Shown: positions 11,105 through 24,304, numbered from the stretch's first letter. The stretch is DNA of 64,000 bases from Liolophura sinensis (GCF_032854445.1 NC_088307.1:7826017-7890016); one strand, 5' to 3'. Notes: generated by a model not told the origin, from the letters alone. Translations and numbers: made by a program.

Positions 11105-13275
11105 GCCTTTTTTTTTTACAGCCATTTCCGGTATATCCTCCATGTCCATGCTGATACTGCTAGTTCTGGTATGTCCTGCATATACATGCTGATACTGCCA
11201 GTTCTGGTATATCCTCCATGTCCATGTTGATATTGCCAATTCTGGTATATCCTCCATGTCCATGTTGATACGGCCAGTTCTGGTATATCCTCCATGTCCA
11301 TGTTGATACTGCCAGTTGTAGTATACCCTCCATGTACATGCTGATACTGCCAGTTCTGGTATATCCTCTATGTCCATGTTGATACTGCCAGTTCTGGTAT
11401 GTCCTGCATATACATGCTGATACTGCCAGTTCTGGTATATCCTCCATGTCCATGTTGATACTGCCAGTTGTAGTATATCCTCCATGCCCATGTTGATACT
11501 GCCAGTTATGGTATATCCTCCATGTCCATGTTGATTCTGCCAGTTCTGGTATATCCTCCATGTACGTGTTGATGCTGCTAGTTTTGGTATATCCTCTTTG
11601 TTAATGTTGATACTGCCAGGTCTGGTATATCCTCCATGTCCATGTTGACACTGCCAGTTCTGATATATCCTCTATGTGCCTGTTGATATTGCCAGTTCTG
11701 GTATATCCTCCATGTCCATGTTGATTCTGCCAGTTCTGGTATACCCTCCATGTACATGTTGATACGGCCAGTTTTGGTATGTCCTGCATACACATGCTGA
11801 TACTGCCAGTTCTGGTATATCCTCCATGTCCATGTTGATACTGCCAGTTCTGATATATCCTCCATGCCCATGTTTATACTGCCAGTTCTGGTATATCCTC
11901 TATGTGCCTGTTGATATTGCCAGTTCTGGTGTATCCTCCATGTCCATGTTGATACTGCCAGTTCTGATATATCCTCTATGTCCCTGTTGATATTGCCAGT
12001 TCTGGTATATCCTCCATGTCCATGTTGATACTGCCAGTTGTAGTATATCCTCCATGCCCATGTTGATACTGCCAGTTATGGTATATCCTCCATGTCCATG
12101 TTGATTCTGCCAGTTCTGGTATATCCTCCATGTACGTGTTGATGCTGTTAGTTTTGGTATATCCTCTTTGTTAATGTTGATACTGCCAGGTCTGGTATAT
12201 CCTCTATGTACATGTTGATATTGCCAGTTCTGGTATATCCTCCATGTACATGTTGATACTGCCAGTTCTGGTATATCCTCCATGTCCATGTTGATATTGC
12301 CAGTTCTGGATTATCCTCCATGCCCATGTTGATACTGCCAGTTCTGGTATATCCTCCATGTTCATGTTGATTCTGTCAGTTCTGGTATATCCTCCATGTT
12401 CATGTTGATACTGCCAATTCTGGTATATCCTCCATGTACATGTTGGTTCTGCCAGTTCTGGTATATCCTTATTGTTTATGTTGATACTGCCAGTTCTGAT
12501 ATATCCTCCATGTACATGTTTATACTGTCAGTTCTGGTATATCCTCTATGTGCCTGTTGATACTGCCAGTTCGGCTATATCCTCCATGTCCATGTTGATA
12601 TTGCCAGTTCTGCTATATCCTCCATGTACATGTTGATACTGTCAGTTTTGGTATATCCTCCATGTCCATGTTGATACTGCCAGTTCTGGTATATCCTCCA
12701 TGTCCATGTTGATACTGCCAGTTCTGGTATATCCTCTATGTGCCTGTTCATATTGCCAGTTCTGATATATCCTCCATGTCCATGTTGATACTGCCAGTTC
12801 TGCTATATCCTCCATGTACATGTTGATACTGCCAGCTCTGGTATATCCTCTATGTACATGTTGATATTGCCAGTTCTGGTATATCCTCCATGTACATGTT
12901 GATACTGCCAGTTCTGGTATATCCTCCATGTCCATGTTGATACTGCCAGTTCTGGATTATCCTCCATGCCCATGTTGATACTGCCAGTTCTGGTATATCA
13001 CCCATGTCCATGTTGACACTGACAATTCTGGTATATCCTCCATGTCCATGTTGATACGGCCACTTCTGTTACATTCGCCATGTACATGTTGATTCTGCCA
13101 GTTCTGGTATATCCTCCATGTCCATGTTGATACGGCCAGTTCTGGTATATCCTCCATGTACATGTTGATACTGCCAGTTCTGGTATATCACCCATGTCCA
13201 TGTTGACACTGACAATTCTGGAATATCCCGCATGTCCATGTTGATACTGCAAGTTGTGATATATCCTCCATGGTG
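11105..13275. repeat. 38-bp minisatellite, about 57 copies
   Basis: The unit, on the plus strand, contains CTGGTATATCCTCCATG, TCCATGTTGATACTGC and CAGTT. The period is 38 bp with point variants (TACATG for TCCATG, TTG for CTG) and rare length changes. It lies in intron 7. Because 38 is not divisible by 3, three units make one 114-bp translated cycle, and minus-strand frames read MEDIPELAVST, TWRIYQNWQYQ and GGYTRTGSINM in turn. The long ORFs are therefore repeat artefacts. Confidence 0.95.
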
Positions 13276-13387
13276 AATATGTTCTTGTAAGAAACTCTAC
13301 CTTTTTCCACCAAATACGGTTTTGGTATGAGCCACAAACATGTTCTCTGACCCTCTTTCGCACTCACGCAAACGCATACATACACGT

Positions 13388-13425
<38 letters not shown>
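13388..13425. repeat. (CA)n microsatellite
   Basis: About 15 CA units beside the 38-bp array in intron 7. Confidence 0.9.
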
Positions 13426-13531
13426 ACATACTTTTGCACTCATATACACAGAAACACACAAAACTAGGTACCCACACAAAACTAGGTTTATCGATTTACT
13501 GCTGTAAGTAATTTGAAGAAGGAACACTTAC

Positions 13532-13612
13532 TAATTCCGAACAGACTGACGGCGCCTATCATCATGATAACGGTCTGGAATGTGTCGGTGTAGATGACGG
13601 CAGCCAAGCCTC
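13532..13612 (-). CDS. SGLT-like gene, exon 7
   Basis: Acceptor TCTCCAG and donor GTAAGT; phase 1 to phase 1. It encodes GGLAAVIYTDTFQTVIMMIG then AVSLFGI, the conserved TM4 segment (human GGLAAVIYTDTLQTVIM). Confidence 0.97.
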
Positions 13613-13724
13613 CTGGAGACGGAAAAGAAAAGGTACCATAGGTGAAACGTTGCCGTACAATCAAAGAAGATAAGCTTGATAGGAACAGTAATGGGGTGAG
13701 TGTCAGTTATGTGTTGGAGATGTG

Positions 13725-14765
13725 TTGTAGGCGTGGTGTATGTGTGTGGTGTGGTGGAGGTTAGGTGAAGGTGTGTGGTGTGTTGGAGGTGTGGTGTAAG
13801 TGTGTGGTGTGTTGGAGGTGTGGTGTGTATCAGTTATGTGTTGGAGATGTGTTGTAAGTGTTGTGTAGGTGTGTGGTGTGTTGGAGCTGTGGTATAGGAG
13901 TGTGGTATGTTGGAGGTGGGGTGTAAGTCTGAGGTGTGTTGAGGTGTTGTGGAGGCGTGTGGTGTGTGATTCATGTGTGGTGTAGCCGTGTGATGTGTTG
14001 GAGGTGTAGTGTCGGTGTGTGGTGAATTGGGGTTGTGGTGTAGGTTTGCCGTGTGTTGGAGGTGTGGTGTAGGTGTGTGGTGAATTGGGGTTGTGGTGTA
14101 GGTTTGCCGTGTGTTGGAGATGTGGTGTAGGTGTGTGGTGTGTTTTGGGTGGGTGGTTGTGTTAGAGGTGTGGTGTAGGTGTGTGGTTTGTTGGAGGTGT
14201 GGTGTAGGTGTGTGGTGTGTAGGGGGTGTGTGGTGTGTTGGAGGTGTGGTGTAGGAGTGTGGTTTGTTGGAGTTGTGTGGTGTGTTGGAGGTGTGGTTTG
14301 TTGGAGGCGGTGGGTGTGTTGGAGGTGTGGTGTGTTGGAGGTGAGGTGTAGATGATGGTGTGTTGGAGGTGATGTATAGGAGTGTGGTTTGCTTGAGGCG
14401 GGTGGGTGTGTTGGAGGTGTGGTGTAGATGTATGGTGTGTTGGAGGTGTGTGGTATGTTGGAGGTGTGTGGTGTGCTGGAGGTGTGGTGTAAGTGTGTGG
14501 TGTGTTGGAGGTGTGGTGTAGATATGTGGTGTGTTGGAGGTGTGTGGTATGTTGGAGGTGTGTAGTGTGTTGGAGGTGTGTTGTGTGTTGGAGGTGTGGT
14601 TTGTGTTGGAGGTGTGGTGTAAATGCTTGGTGTGTTGGAGGTGTGTGGTGTGTTGGAGGTGTGTGGTGTGCTGGAGGTGTGGTGTAAGTGTGTGGTGTGT
14701 TGGAGGTGTGGTGTAGATATGTGGTGTGTTGGACGTGTGTGGTGTGTTGGAGGTGTGTATAGTGT
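13725..14765. repeat. GT-rich minisatellite in intron 6
   Basis: Imperfect 13-27 bp units of TGTTGGAGGTGTGGTGTAGG and GTGTGTGGTG fill about 1 kb. The complementary strand reads HTPPTHHTYTTPPTHH-like ORFs, which come from the repeat. The alternating purine/pyrimidine and G-rich content could favour unusual DNA structure, but this is inference. Confidence 0.92.
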
Positions 14766-15132
14766 CTATGTCTTGACGAGCCGGATTTAAAAAATCTCGA
14801 CGTCTGCTTTTGAAAGGTCACCTGGAGTTATAAATGAGGACTTAACCTGTACAAAATTGAAAGTAATAGTCGACATCTACTTTGAAAACTTGGCCTCATT
14901 GGCAGCACATACTCCTGCGTATTATTATAGTTTTCATACGTAAGCCCTGAGCCCAGTACATGCAATACACTTCTTTAAAATACCACCCGTCATATTTTCC
15001 TTAATATTACTTACAGCTCTTACTGGACACCGACGCCGCCCCAGGCGTCTACATCTTAGGGTATAACACAAACAATAGTGTGTTATAAGTTTTATCTACA
15101 TGTACCTGGGTAAGACCACAAACACACCTCAC

Positions 15133-15238
15133 CTAGCACCGTGTAGAGACCTGTTACTGCCAGTAAAGCAGCTATAGAGATGTACATATCCCATCCTAAA
15201 GCCAGCTGAATGAAAAGAGCTCCGGCATAAATGCTTAC
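15133..15238 (-). CDS. SGLT-like gene, exon 6
   Basis: Acceptor TTTGTAG and donor GTGAGG; phase 0 in, phase 1 out. It encodes VSIYAGALFIQLALGWDMYI then SIAALLAVTGLYTVL, TM3-TM4 of the SGLT fold (human SGAIFINLALG...LLLAITALYT). Confidence 0.95.
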
Positions 15239-15549
15239 CTACAAATGTGCAGAAGAGAAAGTCGCGTTTACTGAAAGTATATAAGTACCTGCTGTAGTTT
15301 TACAATATTGACAAACCATTACATGCATTCACGATGATAGCAATACTAATGGTGATGATAATAATAACAAATTACGACTATAATAAAGACAATACTTCCC
15401 TTCATTTTTGTCATATTGTCAGCGTAATTAATTTTATAACCTGTTCTGAAATTTGGGAGCATTTGATCTTTACATCATCCAACCCAGCGAGTTGTTTTGG
15501 GAAAAAGTCAGTTCTGTCGGACGAGTTACCTAACAAGAATTGTACTTAC

Positions 15550-15654
15550 CGCTATCTTTGTAACAATGTAGAGCACGAGAGCCAGGGCACTCAGATATAT
15601 CTGTAATCTTTGACCCCCAAATCTTTTACCCAGGTATTCCGGTAAAGTGAATAC
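15550..15654 (-). CDS. SGLT-like gene, exon 5
   Basis: Acceptor CGTTAG and donor GTAAGT; phase 0. It encodes [20 protein letters not shown] then [15 protein letters not shown]. The PEYL.KRFGG.R motif is diagnostic of the SLC5 sugar group. Confidence 0.97.
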
Positions 15655-16153
15655 CTAACGGAGGAGAATCAACCACTGTCAGCCAGACTATAGATCATAA
15701 GGCGAATAGATGTTATAAATGTGTATATAAAGATGAATGGAAATGTGAACTGAACAACATTTGAAATATAATTATGATAATATCCGATCATACCTTAATA
15801 CAAAAGCTTCTTCTGCACAAGTAATGCATGAAAGATCTTGTCATTTTTAATGGAGATGGTAAAGACTCCAAACGGAGGATCCAAACCGAACAACACATGC
15901 ATGATTCTCCAGGTCATGCCAGTATTGCTCAGTTTGAATTAAGGAAAGCTGTAATACATTTGCCTTCTTAATTTCATATTCCGTATATCCACAACCCTTT
16001 CTTTCTTTTTTCTTCAATTTATTGCTTTGGAAATCAGTAATGAAATCATATATGTAACGATTTTCGGGTTTTTAACAGTACTGACCGCCATAAAGGTTCG
16101 TTTCCATTCTGGAGTTTGGTGTACCGATCTCTTAAGTGATGAAGACAACTTAC

Positions 16154-16213
16154 CCCCGCCGATATATACACTGGTAAGAAAAGCCAGGCGAGGGCCATCA
16201 CCAGCGGCATGGA
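16154..16213 (-). CDS. SGLT-like gene, exon 4
   Basis: A 60-bp exon with acceptor TTCCACAG and donor GTAAGT, phase 0 both sides. It encodes SMPLVMALAWLFLPVYISAG, the end of TM2 before the PEYL motif (human LGWLFVPIYIKAG). Confidence 0.93.
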
Positions 16214-16383
16214 CTGTGGAAAGGAAGGTAGAGTATAGGCTGGTAGACACTTACACATTGCCCTAAACCTTTTGGTTTACACATCGATGCAAAGGAGCAT
16301 AGCATAAAACAGAAATATAATATATAAATAATAATAATAGTGCAGTGGTTAATATAGATTTGATTAACCGATTGGTTGACTCC

Positions 16384-16403
16384 TTGATTGATTGATTGAT
16401 TGC

Positions 16404-16434
<31 letters not shown>
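16384..16434. repeat. (ATTG)n microsatellite
   Basis: About 12 GATT units with two interruptions, in intron 3. Confidence 0.9.
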
Positions 16435-16437
<3 letters not shown>

Positions 16438-17077
16438 CATGTAATGCACTTGATTACGCATTAGGCCATTGAAATTGAGTAGAAGAAAATCACGTTAATC
16501 CACGTGAGGCTTAAAAGGACATGGGTCTGGAATTCTTGTCCATATCACTATCTAATACCGAATAAATCAATAATGTATGCTCGAGGCCCCCTGGGTATAT
16601 TACGTTATGTATCTTGACCAAATTCTCATCGAACAGACGCGTTCATGACTTTTCAGACAGGTTTATATTCTATACAAAAGAAACCAAAATTTCAGAGCTT
16701 ATTTCATTACAAAAGATCTGAAATGTATCAACGTCTTTTTTTCGTGGTGGTGGCAAACTCGTATCGAAAATGGCGTTTTGCTAAGTTTGGCCGGCTTTCG
16801 ATGCGACAAGTACATTTGTGTTAATTGTGATGTTATGGTCTGTGTTATACACTAATAACTTTGTAATTTATGAATTGAGAATTACCGTAGTATTAAAGGA
16901 AACATATTTTTGTGGAGCACAGCTTTAGCATGTTGAGGCGAATAGACCGAAGTCGAGGTTAGTGAATGGACGAATATAGATCTGTATTTCTGAAAGATTA
17001 GCTGAAACGAATGAAATAGATCTGACATCTACTACTCACAGTACAACTTTGAAATAAACTGGTGTACCGCTCAACAC

Positions 17078-17291
17078 AGGGTCACGAAGCAATCTTAGAC
17101 TTAAGTCAGAACTGCAATCATTAAAATTGGTATAGTTGTTTCCGTTGTTTTAGCTGAAATTCGTTTTACATTTACTTACCAAGGATTTACGTTCTCAAGC
17201 AATATTTGCGCTCTGTAACGTAAGAAATAACAATTTTAAAGTGATTTGAAATTTGGACTTACGTCTAAGATCGTTTCGTGATCCCGCGGCC
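17078..17291. mobile_element. MITE-like palindromic element, copy 1
   Basis: The ends are inverted: CACGAAGCAATCTTAGAC at the left against GATCACGAAACGATCTTAGA read from the right. The inside resembles 26362-26583 throughout (TTTTAGCTGAAATT, ACGTAAGAAATAACAATTTT). About 214 bp, with no ORF. A non-autonomous DNA transposon is the likeliest identity; the superfamily is unknown. Confidence 0.6.
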
Positions 17292-17507
17292 TAAAGCTTG
17301 GCATACACTAGAGTTAAGACAGGACTCAACTCAGCTGAACTGGTCGTTCACATTTGGTGTCAATCGCAGATGACCATACGACTTTAATTGAACCGGAATA
17401 CACCTAATACACGTAAATTAGTGTTTTCTTTGCCTTTTATACAGCAAGAAGTTCTACCATGCTTTCATCAAAGTTGCAGGAGATCTGTAAGAATAATCAT
17501 AACGTAC

Positions 17508-17612
17508 CGACCACTCGTAGATGACAATGGCAATGCCAGAGGCAGCACCAGTGCCGGCAAGTCCTACGAAATGTTCGCTGCCGATATTGCTGGCAAATAG
17601 CGACGCTCCAAC
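17508..17612 (-). CDS. SGLT-like gene, exon 3
   Basis: Acceptor ATTTCAG and donor GTACGT; phase 0. It encodes [20 protein letters not shown] then [15 protein letters not shown]. The Asn and His of the SNIGSEHF motif match human N78 and H83 in the sugar site. Confidence 0.97.
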
Positions 17613-17984
17613 CTGAAATGTTCTCCATTGCATTTATATTTCTGTAAAAAAAACTAAACAGCAAATTTGTATCAAAACTGGCGTGAGAGTCACATAAAGC
17701 CAAATGGCGCTTTAGAGCGAGATTTTCATGATGTCAGAGACACTCGCGTTCATGTACCACTTTGAAGAAATTACCGCTGAGACGGGGGATTTCGCTGTAC
17801 ATTTAGGGAATTCAGCAATAGTTTTCAGTATACTAAAATCAGATGGTAAGAAGGACGATAAAATGCTCCCTTTGTTTACCTTCTCACATCAACCCGCGTA
17901 GATACTCACTGAGTCTTGAGAGTTATTTATCTGATTTTCACTATACTCAAGATATTTTTCACGTATACTATGGGGGTTCGTATT

Positions 17985-18125
17985 ATAGGTGCAGGAAACA
18001 GGATGGGGGAGGGGATGGGGTTCAGGATAAACCACTCGCCTTTGACACGTTACTGACGTACTTTCCCACTGACGAACGGATATATACCCCATACTGGTCG
18101 ACTACAGGTGATCTTCGGTGAAGGT
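17985..18125 (+). repeat. Dispersed repeat related to 20375-20515
   Basis: Shares GTTCAGGATAAACC, CCTTTGACACGTTACTG and ACAGGTGAT with 20375-20515. A weaker relative occurs near 36120-36200 (GAGGAAAC...CCGGCGTAAACCACCGACC). It looks like an old SINE-type family different from the one at 5373. Confidence 0.5.
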
Positions 18126-18700
18126 TAAAACAGCGCAAACGGCCATGATAGGAGCGTCGTGGATCGCTTATTGCCACACAACCAAAACCTGAACGAACAG
18201 TGAGAGCGAGGAGATAAACAAATTCCGTGTCCAAGATGTATGGGAAGCATAGTCTATCCATGATCCAAAATTACTCTTCGCTCTCTGCGCTCCACTTATC
18301 CTAAAGCTCGCCAGAAGGGTATTTTACCCGTAAGAAAGCATCCTACACACACTCCTTAGCACAGGTATACCTGATCTATAGTTACATGCACTATAGGATG
18401 TGCAATGAATCTGGTCAAAAACCTCCAGTGATAGTCACTCGAAAAGTACCATGCATAATTCATTTATGTGAATATATTTTCAAATACATACTTTTTATAA
18501 ATATCTTCGTAGAATATCGCGACAAGCAAAAAATCTAAATGGAAAATCTATATAATTAATGTCAGCTCTCGTATTTTGAACCCTTTGGTAATATAAGACA
18601 TGATTGGAGAACGCCATTGGCTGTACCCATCGTCTCCACAGATCCTTAATAAAGAACATTCTACAGAGGAAGTAACTGAGCCTCTGAAGAATAGTCTTAC

Positions 18701-18772
18701 CGGAAACCAATGCATGCTCCTTCCAGCGAGAAAGTAGCCTTGAACACTCCCTCGATTCGGTCTCCATAACGA
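18701..18772 (-). CDS. SGLT-like gene, exon 2
   Basis: Acceptor TACTTTCAG and donor GTAAGA; phase 0. The 24 codons read SLWRPNRGSVQGYFLAGRSM then HWFP, matching the TM1-TM2 FLAGRSM.WWP element of SGLTs. Confidence 0.94.
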
Positions 18773-20374
18773 CTGAAAGTAGAAAGGGGAAATCTCTTTA
18801 TCATATATTTCATATATGTATTGCCAATTCACACAACGCCGCCACATTATTGCATATATGTCGTATTTTAGAATTCCTGTTTAATTTTATACTTAATGGA
18901 GGTATAGTATCCAGATGTATTATTTACTCATAATTAGCTGCCCCTGTATGCATAGTTAGATTGAGTTTAAAAACATTAAAACAGCGAACATTAATGTAAG
19001 TAATATGGCACGGAAAATCACTAGATGATGAGGCTGGTTTTATGTATTTTCCCATCAACACTCGGTAGTCTTAGCCGAATTACGTCGTACAAGTCCAACC
19101 TTTACAAGCTGCCAGAGCTTTGCCATTTTGTTGGGTGTGAAAAAAGCTGCAAGAGTGGCAACAAGCATATCAAATTTCTCCATGAAAGTGACCCGCAAGA
19201 AAACATGGATTTACAGTACAAAACGGAGGATTTTGTACGCATTTTACTGAAGCTAAAGGCTACGAGAGGATTACAGCTGAGGTCAAAAGATTTGGCTTCT
19301 GTGTGACCGCAGTCAATTAAGGCCTGAAGCTTAACTCAACTGAAAGCTGATAGATAGCAAATACCTATACACTGACGCCGACGTAAACATATATATTGTA
19401 CACTACTGTATAGGTATAGGCTATTCAACATGCCGACGATAAAAAATTCAGGTTTTATGGCATGAAGGTGTGATTTTAGAATGGAATGATATTTATCGTG
19501 AAGTGGACAGGTGGGGCGAATAATAAAAATATAAATTTTAAGATAAACATGCGAAATATAGAGTTTAACACAGAATAAGGATATGGCTTGGCAGTCCATA
19601 TTGCCAGTGCAGATGGAAATGCCTGGATAAAGATCAAATTCAACGTCTCAGAATCTGAAGTCTTGTCAGGGGTGTCAGTGTCAAAGTCATAAATTCTACT
19701 ACATCCACTATGAGTTCAAATTGATACAGCAGTATATTTGCTTCTTTGTACATGTAGCTAGGATACATCTCGAAAATGACATCGATGTTACAATAGCTAG
19801 TCATCCTGTGGTTGGCCAGCTGTATGACGTCACCCGCTGAGGCGTACAAGTGCAGCCGACTGAAGATCGACTAGGACAGTATTTCTATTGTTTTGGTGGA
19901 TTTAAAGTCATTATTATGTTTATCAGAAACCCTCCAGGGAAGGTACTGTTTAAACAGGCAATAACCTTTATTATATGGACCAGTAGCTAAATATTTCATA
20001 TAAACGACAGGGGCCAGTGCGGATGAAACCGGCGAGAACCACCGGCCTGTGGGAAGTTAGAGGTAAACTTTTCCACATGGTACGAATAATTACGTATACC
20101 AAATTTGTAGAAGCCAAGTGGACAGAGCCATTAGACGTCCATCCACTGGCAAACAAGGTGTGTGGTTAATTCCACCCATTAAAATCATTATTCATGGGAA
20201 CTTGATAACAATAAAATTTTCGAATGGCTGTTCACGCCGTTGAAGGCCAGTTGTCTTCGTTGAAGATTATTTGGTTTCGACTAGCATAGGGTGCAATTAT
20301 ATGTATTATAGTCACTGAATTTTGCGAGAAAAATGTTTTCATATTTATTTATGTGATTGTTACTAAAGCCATTT

Positions 20375-20515
20375 TCACTTACACTGTGGCGATCAGAATT
20401 ATACGTGGAGGAAACCTCGGAGTGTTCAGGATAAACCGCCCACCTTTGACACGTTACTGGCGAACTTTTCCATCATGTTGGTGAACGACAGGTGATTTTC
20501 AGTGAGTGTTAAGAC
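20375..20515 (+). repeat. Dispersed repeat, second copy
   Basis: Partner of 17985-18125. It reads GGAGGAAACCTCGGAGTG, then GATAAACCGCCCACC and TTTGACACGTTACTGG. Confidence 0.5.
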
Positions 20516-21016
20516 TCCACCAACATAGGGTACAAATATATATACGTCACATATATGAGTCATTCACTACACAACAAAAAGTGATAGGCATTTACATGTT
20601 AAAATAAAAACGACCATTTGACCACCTTAGAAGACATGTCACATGCTTTCTATAAAACACCAATGTTTTGGAGAAAACGTGGAAATGATTTACTAAAAAC
20701 GTCGATATTGTAAAATAATGCCAACCAATGTTTTAACAACAACGTATGTCTCACTACATACATGTAACGCGTTTATGGAGAAGACGTCTGCGTTTGAATA
20801 AAAAGAGCAAGATGTTTACATATTAATGCGTCTGTTTTTATAAATAGATGTCATGCGTCACTAAGAATTGCTGCATAATTCCTGAAGTCTGGTGGTTGGT
20901 CGTTATGTAAAAGACTACAGCTTATAAACTACAGAACAGTGCGTATTTCCATCACCTTTCAAAACATTAGACTGATTGCTTTTGCAAACATCCATTATAA
21001 TTTCTTATACTTTGTA

Positions 21017-21060
21017 GCATTATGGTGGGAGAAAACCGAACAGAACCTGGGAGAATTCTT
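21017..21060 (-). repeat. SINE fragment (antisense)
   Basis: TAGCATTATGGTGGGAGAAA and the following bases are the complement of the SINE segment TTTCCTCCCACCATAATGCT seen at 5550. Confidence 0.5.
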
Positions 21061-23047
21061 GGCTACAATCCTAATAAAAACAAAACAAAAACAAATTGCT
21101 CTATTAGAGATAAAGATTAGCCTGAGCCTAACTTAAGTTATGCTTAAAGAGTCTCAACTTAAGGCCAAAGATTGTCTTTAGGAATAGTGCGTACGCACCA
21201 TTTGACAGGGTGTTTGTTGGGAGTACACTATTGAAGACGCAAGAAGCCACCTGTAAAATCAGTACAGTCACTGGATATTTTCAAACGGCAGGAAATTACT
21301 CGCCCTGAAATTAGATCAAGATACACGGCAAAGACATCTTCTTAATTAATGAGAGTAGTCCTGTTTACACTCGCTGACCTGGAGATTGGCGAGAACCTCC
21401 TTTGCTTGCCAGAAAATCCGGCTGTCAATTTGTCTTCTACAATTTCCACCTCGGAGTCACTGATGACGGGTTGCTCGTGCTGTCATGACAACGCGAGGCG
21501 ATTCTCTGTGGAAATACTAGGAAATAAACAGCATTTCTGATCCGTAGCACATTTCTTTCATGGGAATTTCAGTGGAACTGGATAATAATAAGTGCTCTTT
21601 TTAAATAATAATAGGAGAGGGTAGAATCGCAAATGTGTGTATTAAATGTAGACATAAATGTGTCGGTTCACACAATTACAGGACCACCAAATGCTGTATC
21701 CAGGACAGTTTCTTATAGCGTTGACCATCTTGTTCAGTTTCCTGATTCTACTTGTGTATAAAATGGTGTTTAAAGTCAATATTTCAAGTAAAAAATAAAT
21801 AATTAAATAAATAAAAAAACAGCTCAGTTATTGACGGTATACAAATAGCGAGTCTGATATTAAATGTTTGGTTTACAAGGCTCAGGTGTTTAGAGAACGT
21901 AATTGTGTTTCACAATATAAGTAGGCCTATATTGTTCGTATACAGGATGCGTGTATCGACGCGGGGATTTGGGCATAGACCCTCCCCCCACCCTCCCTCC
22001 CGAAACAAATAACAAATGATTCCCGTGATTACGAACTGAATACAATGATTAAGATGTTGCCGCCTACGGCTGTTTTCAATCTGTAGATAGATAATTATAA
22101 TATTTCACTCCATGCTTACTTTCTCTGAAAACTCATAGATAAAAGGTAGCATGTCAAGTGTTTTTTCCGGTAAAATCGTTGATTCATTAGCAAAGAACAT
22201 GCAATGAATAAAACAGAACGAAACGAGAAATCAAAGAATGAAGACGGACTGAATGACAAAATGGTAGAACATTCTAATACCACTTATAAATTCTTTTTTT
22301 TATCAGCACATGTATATAGTTTCTATACATTTTCACACCCCTCGGGCGTCCTTAGCACAACATGGTTCTAGGTTAGTCCAGTACTGATGAGATCCAATTA
22401 AATGGGTGGGAGCGGGCGGGGTAATGAAGATTAACATTTCGACACAAGCTGCAAGCAGATCGCAAGTTTGGGGCAATGGAATCAATACATTTTAATCACT
22501 TCCGCTTCTCGAGAAGAATATATTTCTCTGTGTTAAGGATATAAAATCGTCTACTTTCGTTGAAACGAATGGGATTTGTCGAAGCTTTGAACACGTATAT
22601 GGGTTTTACTGGTGAAAGTTTGAATGTTTGGTGAGAGGGTTCAAGTTGTCAAGTAGTGATGAGGCTCGAGGTACCTAAAACACCTGCTCGGATATACATG
22701 TAGGAATGTCCTGGCTCTAGACCATATTTTCCAAAAGGTTTTTCACATTAATATGCCAGCCTAAAATCCATTAAAACTTACTGCAGTCACCTAAAAGTAC
22801 TTCATCAGACCTGGTTTCACACAAAATAACACATTTTAAAAAGCTCAATAGACAAACAGAAGAAATTTCGTCTTCGTCTCCGAGTGCATTTGTGTCATCA
22901 ATAGCTGGCTGTAAAAATAATTGCTCAAGTGATTGATTTAAACGAAGCAACTTGCACCCTCCTGACACCATGATAAAAGGAGAATTAGGTAAACAATGCG
23001 GTGATGTCAAAAACAGTTTATTCCACGGATCTGGTTTAGAAACACCG

Positions 23048-23300
23048 AGTGGCCTCCGAGGCCGAGATGCGCAATAACCCAAGAGCCTCTCACCTATGTG
23101 GTCACTGTCAAATTCGAATCCAGCTCATACTGGCTTCCTCTCCGGTCGTACGTGGGAAGATCTGTCAGCAGCCTGCGGTTGGTTGTGGGATTTGTCCGGG
23201 CTCTGTCCGGATTCCTCACACCATAACGCTGGCCGCCGTCGTATAAGTAAATATATTCTTGAATACGCCGTAAACCACCAATTAATTCAATAACTAAATA
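23048..23300 (+). repeat. tRNA-derived SINE, near full length, diverged
   Basis: Same order as the copy at 5373: a head with GCCTCCGAGGCCGAGATG, GAGCCTCTCACCTATGTGG, CTGCGGTTGGTTGTGGG, then TTGAATACGCCGTAAACCAC. Box B is degraded (AAATTCGAATCC). It sits in intron 1. Confidence 0.8.
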
Positions 23301-24302
23301 GAAGTACCGATGCTGTACTCGACATGCCTTTCACAGTATTTAAGCTAGCACATTGCAAAGGAACCAAGTCTCAGGACAAGCAGTGAACCAGAGGGATCCT
23401 GTTACACTACAAAAGACGTCTCCATGGAGAGCGAAACATGTGAAGACATTCCCTTAATAAATTTCACTTCGCTAAAGACAACAAATTATGCAACAAAATC
23501 TGAGAATTATCACCCATTTTTTGAGGAGGTTTTGTCGACAACACGCTCTGAAAAATTACCACGGCTTCCTGTCCATTCTGTAGGCATTCTGACAAGGGCC
23601 GTTGTTGCATGCAGTTCCAGAAATTTAGGACTGTCCCGTCGGTAACGATTAAAATAACCTCAAAATCCGATTCATTGCACCGATGTCTGTCGATCCACAG
23701 AAAGAAAACCCAACAGCAATCAAGAGCTGATTAGTGATGAGATGTTGCAAGCAAAGTATCACGTGGCGTTTCTAAGGCTAATCATTGGTAAAGCCCTTAA
23801 GGGCTGCTACGCGAAGTGAATTGTCTATCAAATCCATATCCCCAGCGTTAAATCCCATCCCCTCGGATTTAGTGCCTTTTCAGAACAATTTTTCAGTGAA
23901 ACTGTGGCTTACATTTCCACGTGATTAAGGCAGCAGACTCTATTTAACAATATCAAGTAGAACTGTGTTATACATACGTGAGAGTGAAACAGTGTGTTCT
24001 ACACGTACGATTTAGATCGCAAAGTACTGATTTCATTATCACGTCTCGAAAGAGAAATATGTGTGAAATATAACACCTAATGTGGGTCAAGTCTTACTGA
24101 CTGTACACTCTATGTCCATTGTAACAGTTAACACTGACGGTTGTGTGTAGACTGAGTATCTTACGGTACAATCCCCCACCCCACAAACTCTTAAGTTAGT
24201 GCGTTTATCAGGTACTTACAACCTGGTTCTGCACGATTCTCTTACGTAAATACCTGACTGACGTAAGATAAGCCAAGTATTTCTGGGAGCGGCGCAAAAC
24301 AT

Positions 24303-24304
<2 letters not shown>

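Larger units (their letters stand above)
18773..23040. other. Intron 1, mostly featureless
   Basis: A 6-kb intron separates exon 1 from exon 2. Within it I see the dispersed repeat near 20375-20515 and an antisense SINE scrap at 21017-21060. The 93-codon plus-strand frame at 19025 and the 103-codon minus-strand frame at 22771 match no family I know and lack supporting splice signals. Confidence 0.5.

Noticed and set aside
11078-12935. Several 60-137 codon minus-strand ORFs with MEDIPELAVSTWTWRIYQNW-type repeats
   Set aside because: They are translations of the 38-bp minisatellite in intron 7, present in all three frames, with no splice or start context.
14162-14821. 219-codon His/Pro/Thr-rich ORF on the minus strand
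   Set aside because: It is the complement of the GT-rich minisatellite, and its composition follows the repeat.
19025-19306. 93-codon plus-strand ORF in intron 1
   Set aside because: No recognisable domain, opposite strand to the host gene, and no supporting signals.
22771-23082. 103-codon minus-strand ORF
   Set aside because: It partly overlaps the SINE at 23048, with no family match and no splice context.
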